Shown: positions 1-4,876 of the stretch, piece by piece | How the letters are laid out: each line of letters opens with the position of its first letter | Position numbering within the stretch: position 1 is the stretch's first letter | NCBI GenBank assembly: GCA_023392645.1 | Contig: JAEVYR010000414.1 | Location: 1-5,877, forward strand | Length of the DNA: 5,877 nt | Reading direction: 5' to 3' | Source of the DNA: Chloroflexota bacterium | GTDB taxonomy: Bacteria; Chloroflexota; Chloroflexia; Thermomicrobiales; UBA6265 | Made by a program: the position numbers and the translations under genes | Notes under the pieces: model-generated | What the model was told of the DNA's origin: nothing | The model's input: the letters and a program-made list of their open reading frames with translations, nothing else | Databases searched by the model: none

Positions 1-1
1 G

Positions 2-589
2 ATGCGGGGGCGATGCGACAGCCCCCTCCCCGCGGGGGGCCGCGCGCAGGCTGCCCTCGTCGCGCAACGCCTCGAAGGCACGCACTGGGACGGCATCGTC
101 AGCAGCCCGCTCAGCCGCGTGATGGAGGTCTCCCGCGCAATCGCGAGAGCCATTCACTTTCCCGAGGACCAGATCATCCAGCGGCCGGATCTCGTCGAGC
201 GCGGCTTCGGCGAGGCCGAGGGGATGACGCTCGCCGAACGGACCGAGAAGTTCGGACTCGACGGGGTGATCCCCGGCATCGAGACCTACGAGGAGCTCGA
301 TTCGCGCGTGATGCGTGCGTTGCGCGAGATCGAGGAGCGGTTCCACAACCGTCGCGCGCTCGTCGTCGCCCACGGCGGCGTCATCACCGGCGCGCTGGAG
401 AAGCTCACCGATGGGGAGCTCGGGCACGGCAAGGTGTTCATCGCCAACGTCAGCCTGACGACGGTGCGCATCCACAACGGCGCGTGGGAGGTGGACTCGA
501 TCAACGATTACGCCCACCTGCTCGACACCGAGTACGAGCCGATCACCGCGCCGGTCACCGGCTCCGGCCAGGCCAGCGTCCGGGGGTAG
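2..589 (+). CDS. Histidine phosphatase family protein (phosphoglycerate mutase-like), 5' end missing
   Basis: Members of this family remove or transfer phosphate through a phospho-histidine; the substrate cannot be told from sequence. The visible part is 195 codons. It opens inside the conserved stretch that follows the catalytic RHGE motif (GRCDSPL, then GRAQA), so the RHGE histidine lies before the window and the first ATG is almost certainly internal. Other family marks are present: SSPLSR (partial residues 34-39) with the phosphate-binding Arg39, ERGFGEAEG (66-74) whose Glu66 fits the catalytic acid, and VVAHGGVI (121-128) with the second catalytic His124. The C-terminal 20 or so residues are low in conserved features. 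It ends in TAG and converges on the ligase gene on the other strand, so the two are not one operon. The family is a confident call; whether the protein is a cobalamin, phosphoglycerate or broad-specificity phosphatase is open. Confidence 0.9.
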   Translation: MRGRCDSPLPAGGRAQAALVAQRLEGTHWDGIVSSPLSRVMEVSRAIARAIHFPEDQIIQRPDLVERGFGEAEGMTLAERTEKFGLDGVIPGIETYEELDSRVMRALREIEERFHNRRALVVAHGGVITGALEKLTDGELGHGKVFIANVSLTTVRIHNGAWEVDSINDYAHLLDTEYEPITAPVTGSGQASVRG

Positions 590-601
590 GCAGCGCTACC
601 C
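584..601 (+). terminator. Small hairpin over the phosphatase stop codon
   Basis: GGGTAG (584-589, including the TAG stop) pairs perfectly with CTACCC (596-601) around a 6-nt loop. No T-run follows, so a classic Rho-independent terminator is not shown. It may slow transcription or protect the 3' end, or may be chance in GC-rich DNA. Confidence 0.25.
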
Positions 602-691
602 GGTGACGACACGATTCGCCCCGCGCTGTGGACGCGCGAGACTCGTCGTTCCTGCTGTCGTTGCAGGTGCGAAACGAGCGTTGTCCGCAGC

Positions 692-725
692 GGTGGCCCC
701 TGCCCATTCGCAGGGCAGGGCTACC
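692..725. terminator. Strong hairpin between convergent genes, possible bidirectional terminator
   Basis: CCCTGCCC (698-705) pairs perfectly with GGGCAGGG (713-720) around the 7-nt loop ATTCGCA. The stem continues past a bulged C697 with five more pairs (692-696 with 721-725, one G-U), giving about 13 pairs. It sits between the plus-strand phosphatase and the minus-strand ligase, where a terminator working in both directions would be expected. Neither side has a T-tract, so the role is inferred from position and stem strength. The rest of 590-734 holds no credible gene. Confidence 0.4.
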
Positions 726-730
726 GATGT

Positions 731-757
731 GGCGCTATCCTCGTTCCAGGTAGCGCC
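731..757 (-). terminator. Hairpin spanning the ligase stop codon
   Basis: GGCGCTA (731-737) pairs perfectly with TAGCGCC (751-757), with two further inner pairs (one a wobble) and a 9-nt loop. In the minus-strand transcript it includes the TAG stop codon of the ligase at 735-737 and is followed within six bases by the larger hairpin at 692-725. The tandem arrangement may end or stabilise the ligase mRNA. No U-tract is present. Confidence 0.3.
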
Positions 758-2099
758 GGCGCTCCCAGTCGGTGACCGTGCGGTCGTAGAGCTCCTGCTC
801 GACGCGCGCCGCGTTCAGGTAATGCGCATGGACCGTCTCGCCGAAGATATCCCGCGCCAGCTCGCTCTGATCCCACAGGTCGATCGCCCGGTATAGCGCG
901 TTCGGAATTTTCGGCGCCTCGGACGCCAGATAGCCGTTGCCGCGGAATGCGGCCGGCGGCTCGATCTTTCGCTCGATGCCGGTCAAGCCCGCGCCGAGCA
1001 TCGCCGCGAAGGCGAGGTAGGGGTTGCTGTCCGCGCCCGGCAGGCGGTTTTCGATCCGCAGCGCGTTGCCCGACCCGACCACGCGGAAGCCGCAGGTGCG
1101 GTTGTCTCGCCCCCAGACTACATTGACCGGCGCCCACGAGGCCGCCGCGAACCGCTTGTAGGCGTTGATCGTGCTTGCCATCAGCAGCGACAGCTCCCGC
1201 GCCCCGGCGATCGCGCCGCCGAGGAACCAGCGCATCGTCTCCGACATCTCCGTGCCGTCGCTCGCCGGGAAGGCGCTGGCGTCGTCGCGCCAGAGGCTGG
1301 CGTGGATGTGCCCGCTGGAGCCGGTCCAGTCCTGATGCGGCTTCGACATGAAGGTGATCGCGCGGCCATGCTCCCACGACATCTCCTTCGCGCCGTGCTT
1401 GAACAGGATCGCCCGGTCGGCCGCCTCAAGCGCACCCGAGTAGTGGATGTTGATCTCATGCTGCCCGGCGGCGGCCTCGCCCTTTGAGAACTCGATCGGG
1501 ATGCCGGCGGCGGTCATCTCGTTGCGGAGGCGGCGGTAGAGCGGCTCGCCCCGCGTCGCCTGGAGCAACTGGTAGTCCTCGGTGTACCAGCCGAACGGGG
1601 CCGGGATGGGGTGGTCGCGGTCGCGCAGCTCGTCGTAGCTCTCGCGCAGCAGGTAGAACTCGAGCTCGGTCGCCATTTGCGGGTCGAAGCCCATCGCCCC
1701 GGCTCGCTCCACCTGCCGCCGCAGGATGCTGCGCGGCGCGATCTCGACCACGTCGCTGCTCGCCTCGTCGACGGCGTCACAGAGCACCAGCGCGGTGCGC
1801 TCCAGCCACGGGATCGCGCGCAGCGTCTCCCAGTCGGGCCGGGCGAGATAATCGCCGTAGCCGCTTTGCCAGTCGATCGCGCCGAAGCCCTCCGGCGTCG
1901 TCAGCTCCATCTCAGTGGCGAGCAGGTAGGTGCAAAAGTGGGTGCCGTGCTCCAGGCAGTGGTCGACGAAATGGGAGCCGGTGACGCGCTTGCCGACGAG
2001 GCGGCCCTGCATGTCCGGCACGGCGGTGATGACGGTGTCGATCTCGCCGGAGCGGATCGCGGCGGTGAGGGCGTCGCGGCTGATCTTGCCTGGCTGCAC
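735..2099 (-). CDS. Glutamine synthetase family protein (GS-III / gamma-glutamylpolyamine synthetase-like)
   Basis: A cytosolic ATP-dependent ligase that should join the gamma-carboxyl of glutamate to ammonia or an amine. Numbered from the chosen start (454 aa), the order is: beta-Grasp N domain with PDMQGR and GKR (about 28-38), GYGDYLARPDWETLR (80-94), metal-site TELEFYLL (144-151; Glu145, Glu147), GEAAAGQHEIN (207-217; Glu208, Glu215), GSSGHIHASLW (260-270; His264), NAYKRF (312-317) and RIENRLPGADSNPY (348-361; Glu350, Arg352). All main catalytic marks are intact. The NLYDLP adenylylation motif of housekeeping GlnA is absent, and the fit is closer to PuuA/GS-III-like enzymes of amine use. 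The start is GTG at 2099, because AGGAG lies 8 nt upstream; GTG at 2147 would add 16 residues but has no ribosome site. No polyamine or amine-use genes are adjacent, so the amine substrate is unknown. Confidence 0.93.
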   Translation of the reverse strand: MQPGKISRDALTAAIRSGEIDTVITAVPDMQGRLVGKRVTGSHFVDHCLEHGTHFCTYLLATEMELTTPEGFGAIDWQSGYGDYLARPDWETLRAIPWLERTALVLCDAVDEASSDVVEIAPRSILRRQVERAGAMGFDPQMATELEFYLLRESYDELRDRDHPIPAPFGWYTEDYQLLQATRGEPLYRRLRNEMTAAGIPIEFSKGEAAAGQHEINIHYSGALEAADRAILFKHGAKEMSWEHGRAITFMSKPHQDWTGSSGHIHASLWRDDASAFPASDGTEMSETMRWFLGGAIAGARELSLLMASTINAYKRFAAASWAPVNVVWGRDNRTCGFRVVGSGNALRIENRLPGADSNPYLAFAAMLGAGLTGIERKIEPPAAFRGNGYLASEAPKIPNALYRAIDLWDQSELARDIFGETVHAHYLNAARVEQELYDRTVTDWERRRYLERG

Positions 2100-2107
2100 G
2101 CTGGCGT

Positions 2108-2112
2108 CTCCT
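2108..2112 (-). promoter_or_regulatory. Ribosome binding site that decides the ligase start
   Basis: AGGAG on the minus strand, 8 nt before the GTG at 2099-2097. The more upstream in-frame GTG (2147-2145) is preceded by a C/G-rich stretch with no purine-rich site. The conserved part of the protein also begins only after the downstream start. Confidence 0.6.
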
Positions 2113-2139
2113 GCTGGCGGCGAGTTGTCGATGGTCGCG

Positions 2140-2169
2140 ATTGTCACGGCCGGCGATCGGCGCTGTCAA
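2140..2169 (-). promoter_or_regulatory. Candidate sigma-70 type promoter of the glutamine synthetase-like gene
   Basis: On the minus strand, a perfect TTGACA (2169-2164) is followed after 18 nt by GACAAT (2145-2140), which matches TATAAT at 4 of 6 positions. Transcription would begin near 2133, leaving a leader of roughly 34 nt that holds the AGGAG site at 2108-2112. The -10 box lies over the alternative GTG start at 2147, so promoter and ribosome site both favour the start at 2099. No operator-like repeat is obvious inside it. Confidence 0.5.
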
Positions 2170-2212
2170 CGTGGTTGCGGAGCATGGGAGATTGCTGCGC
2201 CCAACCCAACCG

Positions 2213-2332
2213 GTCATTTCGAGCGCAGCACCCACAGGGTGCGGAGCGGAGCAATCTCCTGCGTCCCGAGCTGCGATGTTCGAACGGAAGAGATTTCTCC
2301 ACGCGCGCCTGGCGGCGCTTGGTCGAAATGAC
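2213..2332. repeat. 120-bp two-armed inverted-repeat element (REPIN/MITE-like), non-coding
   Basis: The ends are a perfect 10-bp inverted repeat: GTCATTTCGA (2213-2222) and TCGAAATGAC (2323-2332). Each arm, read inward, has the same order of parts: the end repeat, a short GC-rich hairpin, then GGAGNAATCTC. The left hairpin is GCACCC/GGGTGC (2228-2242, 3-nt loop) and the right one is GCGCC/GGCGC (2305-2318, 4-nt loop). The cores are GGAGCAATCTC at 2248-2258 (plus strand) and GGAGAAATCTC at 2300-2290 (minus strand). The centre contains the 8-bp palindrome GTTCGAAC (2278-2285). There is no credible coding sequence, and no clear target-site duplication at the edges. The design is that of two inverted REP-like units, a form usually spread in many copies by an enzyme encoded elsewhere. 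Copy number cannot be seen here. Confidence 0.7.
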
Positions 2333-2393
2333 ATGGCGGGGACGCGTTCGCTGGGCTGGGTTCGAGAGATGTGACGGATTTCGGTGGGGCGTG

Positions 2394-2774
2394 TCAGCTC
2401 GCCTCGGCGCCAGCTGGCGTGTCCAGCCACTCGATCACGACCTTCGGCGCGACGTGGACGGCGGTCAGCTTCAGGACGCCCGCGCCGCTGTTGACGAACC
2501 GGTGCGGCACCCCGGCGGGCACCAGCACGACCTGCCCATAGTCGGCGGTGATCGTCTCATCGCCGATGGCGAAAGTTGCCTCGCCCTCGGCGATCGAGAA
2601 GACCTCGTCGTAGGCGTGTCGGTGCCAGGCCGGCCCCTCGCCTGGCTGGAGCTCGGCGAGCATCAGCGAGACCGATGGCAACTCGTGCTGCCCGCCGTTG
2701 AGAATGCGGGCGTAGCTTCCCTTCGGGCCGACCTCGAAGCGAGGGAGATCGTCGCGGGGAACGGCATGGCGCAT
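2394..2774 (-). CDS. Cupin domain-containing protein (single small beta-barrel)
   Basis: A 126-residue protein that is essentially one cupin barrel. Motif 1, G(X)5HXH(X)3E(X)6G, is exact at residues 45-64 with metal ligands His51, His53 and Glu57. Motif 2, G(X)5PXG(X)2H(X)3N, is exact at 80-95 with ligand His91. All four metal ligands are kept, so it probably binds a divalent metal; small cupins of this type may be dioxygenases, isomerases, or sugar or ligand binders, and the sequence does not decide. There is no signal peptide, so it is likely cytosolic. The start is ATG at 2774, with GAGGTG 5 nt upstream. A longer reading frame back to 2879 would run into the oxidoreductase gene and adds 35 residues unlike a cupin. 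It follows the oxidoreductase by 79 bp in the same direction and could be co-transcribed with it. Confidence 0.92.
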   Translation of the reverse strand: MRHAVPRDDLPRFEVGPKGSYARILNGGQHELPSVSLMLAELQPGEGPAWHRHAYDEVFSIAEGEATFAIGDETITADYGQVVLVPAGVPHRFVNSGAGVLKLTAVHVAPKVVIEWLDTPAGAEAS

Positions 2775-2779
2775 GGCGA

Positions 2780-2785
2780 CACCTC
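2780..2785 (-). promoter_or_regulatory. Ribosome binding site of the cupin gene
   Basis: GAGGTG on the minus strand, 5 nt before the ATG at 2774. It settles the start against the longer frame that opens at 2879. Confidence 0.6.
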
Positions 2786-2853
2786 GGAGCGACTGATGAC
2801 GAGCACGTGTGGCGGACCCATCACGATTGTACGCCCGTGCCCGCGAGGTCGCG

Positions 2854-3792
2854 CTACTTGCCTGCCAGCCGCGCCACAATCGGCGCGAATTCGTCGATCT
2901 GGTGCTCGAAGACGGCGTAGTAGCTGATGCCGTAGCGCTCCCGCTGCGCCTCCATCCGCTCCACGATGTGCTCGACGCTGCCGTGGAAGACCATCGGCGA
3001 GTCGAACCACTGCTCGTGCTCGAACCCGCGTTCCTCCTTCAGCCGCTGGATCGCCGCGTCCCGGTCGTCGCTGACGGCCAGCCCCTGGATCAGGATATTG
3101 AGCTCGATCTGGTCGAATCGCTCTCCGGCGACCTCCCGCAGCAGCGCGACCTTGTCGTCGAACGCCTCCGGGCCGACCTCGCGCTCATCGAAGGTCGTCG
3201 TGTCTCCGAGCGAGGGCAAAAGCCCGACGATGTCCGCTTCCCGCGCCGCCAGCCGCAGCATCCTCGGCCCGCCGGCGCCGATGTGAAACGGCGGGTAGGG
3301 CTGCTGCACCGGCTTCGGGTGTCCGTCGTAGTCCCGGATCGTGTAGTGCTCGCCTTCGAAACTCACCGGACCGTCCCCGGCGACGGCCTTGAGGATGCGG
3401 ACCGCCTCCTCCAGTCGCGCCACGCGCGCCGGTCCCGGCTCCAGCGGCACGCCGATCCAGTCGAACTCCGGCGGGAACGACCCGCCCGCGCCGATGCCCA
3501 GCTCGAAGCGGCCGCCGGAGAGGACGTCGAGCGAGTAGGCCTCCTTGGCGAGCAGGGCGGGGTGACGCAGGTCGTTTTGCCAGACGAGGGTGCCGATGCG
3601 CAGGTCAGGCTCCGTCTCGGCGACGACGGCCAGCGCCGGTCCGATCGCGAACTGCCCGCCGAAGTGATCGGGCATGAGAAAGATGTCGTAGCCGAGCGCC
3701 GCCGCCTTGCGGGCCGCCTCGCGCCACTCGCCGGCCGGGCGCGCCTTCGAGATCTGGACGCCGAACCGGAATCGCCTGGGATGTGGGGTCAT
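2854..3792 (-). CDS. LLM class flavin/F420-dependent oxidoreductase (TIGR03621-like)
   Basis: A 312-residue luciferase-like monooxygenase-fold (TIM barrel) protein, probably a cytosolic oxidoreductase that uses coenzyme F420 or FMN; the substrate is unknown. The start matches the family (RRFRFGVQ, 6-13), followed by ALGYDIFLMPDHF (32-44), LRIGTLVWQNDLRHPALLAKE (64-84), a DVLSGGRFELGIGAG phosphate-site stretch (89-103), FEGEHY (145-150), PVQQPYPPFHIGAGG (161-175) and LAAREADIVG (181-190). These match my recollection of the probable F420-dependent family TIGR03621. The ATG at 3792 has AAGGAG 8 nt upstream, so an upstream in-frame start at 3846 is rejected. Length is normal and no break is seen. 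It lies 118 bp after the nucleotidyltransferase and 79 bp before the cupin, all on the minus strand. F420 use rather than FMN is a family inference. Confidence 0.93.
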   Translation of the reverse strand: MTPHPRRFRFGVQISKARPAGEWREAARKAAALGYDIFLMPDHFGGQFAIGPALAVVAETEPDLRIGTLVWQNDLRHPALLAKEAYSLDVLSGGRFELGIGAGGSFPPEFDWIGVPLEPGPARVARLEEAVRILKAVAGDGPVSFEGEHYTIRDYDGHPKPVQQPYPPFHIGAGGPRMLRLAAREADIVGLLPSLGDTTTFDEREVGPEAFDDKVALLREVAGERFDQIELNILIQGLAVSDDRDAAIQRLKEERGFEHEQWFDSPMVFHGSVEHIVERMEAQRERYGISYYAVFEHQIDEFAPIVARLAGK

Positions 3793-3800
3793 GGGGACAT

Positions 3801-3806
3801 CTCCTT
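3801..3806 (-). promoter_or_regulatory. Ribosome binding site of the LLM oxidoreductase
   Basis: AAGGAG on the minus strand, 8 nt before the ATG at 3792. An out-of-frame ATG directly after it opens only a three-codon frame that ends across the true start codon. Confidence 0.7.
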
Positions 3807-3832
3807 GGGATCGCTGTGGTTTCGCCGAAAGT

Positions 3833-3855
3833 CTCGCGAGGGTCATTGGTCAATG
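3833..3855. promoter_or_regulatory. Two adjacent palindromes upstream of the LLM gene, possible operator
   Basis: CTCGCGAG (3833-3840) is a perfect 8-bp palindrome. Three bases away, CATTG and CAATG (3844-3848 and 3851-3855) form a 5-bp inverted repeat with a 2-nt centre. On the minus strand a TTGACC that could act as a -35 box lies within the second one (3853-3848), but no good -10 box follows at 16-18 nt. They sit about 40-60 bp before the gene start, where a repressor or activator site would fit. This is weak evidence. Confidence 0.2.
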
Positions 3856-3910
3856 TGCCGAAGAAGCATGCCATGGCAGGCCCGCCCACGGAGGCGAACG
3901 CAATCGGCGT

Positions 3911-4744
3911 CTATGGATCGTGTCGCTCCGGCAGCGCCAGGGCGTCGGCGATGACCATCGCCACGTAGGCGCGCATGTCGTGGCAGCGTCGGTACGGGGA
4001 TTGGTCGTGGTCGTCGGGCAGACGCTCGCGGAGGCGGATCGCCGTCCGGACGATCGGGTGCCAGCGCTCAGGGAACGTCTCCAGCGCGTAGGTGCCCGCG
4101 CCGCGCTTGGAGACGATCCCGCCGGTCGCCAGCGTCGCGTGGAGCCGAGTGACGCCGAGCACGCCCCACTCGGTCGCCTCATCAATGAGGTCGGGTAGGT
4201 CCGGGCGTGCCGCCAGCCGTTCTGTTCGCGCCAGCCACGGCCGCCAGTAGCGCTCCAGGTTCTCGCGCGTCCAGGCATCGAGCCGGGCCGGGTCGTGCCA
4301 GAGCCGGTCGCGATCCAGCTTCCCGCGCCAGGCGAGGCCGCACTGGCGGAGCGTGGCCCACGTCACCGGGTTGCGGGCGCTGCCGCCGTCTTCCAGCGTC
4401 GCCTCGCTGTCGAAGATGACCGGCCGCGCTCCGGCGATGGCGTCGGGACCCGCCGTGAGATCGGCCGCGTTCAGCACGATGCCGTCCAGCACCGGTCGGG
4501 GATGCGCGCGGCGAAGTTCGGCCAGCGCTGGCACGAGGATCGCCATCGTTTCGGCGTTGTCAACGCCTTCGGCCCGCGCCAGCACGAGATCGATGTCGCT
4601 CTGGCCGGGCCGACCGTCCCCGAGCGCGATCGAGCCGGTCAGGTACGCGCCCGTCACCAGGCCCGGCGCCCGCGCGTCGAGCCCGGCAAGCAGGTGGCCG
4701 AGCACGGCGCGGGCTTCGGGGAAGACATGGGCGTCGGTTGGCAC
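3911..4744 (-). CDS. AadA-like aminoglycoside adenylyltransferase-family nucleotidyltransferase
   Basis: Probably a cytosolic nucleotidyltransferase of the ANT(3'')/AadA type, which moves AMP from ATP to a hydroxyl of an aminoglycoside; the true substrate is not shown. Numbered from GTG at 4744 (277 aa, near the usual 260), the N-terminal fold carries AYLTGSIALGDG (33-44; Gly37-Ser38) and SDIDLVLA (49-56; metal ligands Asp50, Asp52). VLDGIVL (85-91) puts Asp87 where AadA has its catalytic glutamate, by eye alignment. The C-terminal helical domain matches DUF4111: GVTRLHATLATGGIVSK (197-213), then AGTYALE (216-222). The GTG has AGGGA 9 nt upstream. An ATG at 4867 would add 41 residues without family likeness and would run through the promoter region of the divergent gene. 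Chromosomal AadA-like genes are common in environmental bacteria and need not give resistance. Confidence 0.85.
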   Translation of the reverse strand: MPTDAHVFPEARAVLGHLLAGLDARAPGLVTGAYLTGSIALGDGRPGQSDIDLVLARAEGVDNAETMAILVPALAELRRAHPRPVLDGIVLNAADLTAGPDAIAGARPVIFDSEATLEDGGSARNPVTWATLRQCGLAWRGKLDRDRLWHDPARLDAWTRENLERYWRPWLARTERLAARPDLPDLIDEATEWGVLGVTRLHATLATGGIVSKRGAGTYALETFPERWHPIVRTAIRLRERLPDDHDQSPYRRCHDMRAYVAMVIADALALPERHDP

Positions 4745-4753
4745 GGAGGGGTT

Positions 4754-4758
4754 TCCCT
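4754..4758 (-). promoter_or_regulatory. Probable ribosome binding site of the nucleotidyltransferase
   Basis: AGGGA on the minus strand, 9 nt before the GTG at 4744. It is weaker than the other sites in this window but is the best one ahead of any start compatible with the family's length. Confidence 0.4.
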
Positions 4759-4812
4759 GGAAAAGATCGGAGGCCGATTGGTTCCCGGCCGCGCGGTCAC
4801 GTAGGATTCGCG

Positions 4813-4842
4813 CGGGACCGCATCGTATCCGATGTCGATAAT
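4813..4842 (+). promoter_or_regulatory. Candidate promoter of the secreted cupredoxin gene, in a divergent intergenic region
   Basis: GATAAT (4837-4842) matches the -10 consensus at 5 of 6 positions. The -35 is poor: GGGACC at 4814-4819 with a 17-nt spacer. Transcription would start near 4849 and give a leader of about 28 nt. On the opposite strand TTGAGG, 18 nt, then GATTAT overlaps the same bases and could drive the nucleotidyltransferase, so the two promoters may compete. Both are by-eye matches. Confidence 0.3.
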
Positions 4843-4865
4843 CCAGAACAGCGTTTCGGAACCTC

Positions 4866-4871
4866 AAGGAG
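4866..4871 (+). promoter_or_regulatory. Ribosome binding site that decides the cupredoxin start
   Basis: AAGGAG, 5 nt before the ATG at 4877. An upstream in-frame ATG at 4832 has no such site and would put 15 polar residues before the signal peptide. Confidence 0.75.
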
Positions 4872-4876
4872 TGACC

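Noticed and set aside
13..606. Second plus-strand frame over the phosphatase
   Set aside because: It is Arg/Pro-rich and out of frame with the conserved SSPLSR and AHGG motifs.
735..2099. Calling the ligase housekeeping glnA
   Set aside because: The GlnA adenylylation motif is missing and the N-terminal and C-terminal sequence fits the GS-III/PuuA-like group better.
1912..2430. 172-codon open frame on the minus strand across the repeat element
   Set aside because: It reads through both arms of the inverted repeat, overlaps the ligase and cupin genes in other frames, and shows no protein family features. Short predicted peptides from such repeats are a common annotation error.
2775..2879. 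35-residue N-terminal extension of the cupin
   Set aside because: It overlaps the end of the oxidoreductase gene, is low in cupin likeness, and a good ribosome site precedes the ATG at 2774.
1611..2927. 438-codon open frame on the plus strand
   Set aside because: It runs antisense through the ligase, the repeat element and the cupin, has no ribosome site or domain, and its translation is Arg/Ala/Val/Asp-rich, as expected of a shadow frame in GC-rich DNA.
3793..3846. 18-residue N-terminal extension of the LLM oxidoreductase
   Set aside because: The extension contains the AAGGAG site of the real start, and family likeness begins just after the ATG at 3792.
4745..4867. 41-residue N-terminal extension of the nucleotidyltransferase
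   Set aside because: It covers the divergent promoter region, is Arg-rich without family likeness, and would make the protein longer than usual for the family.
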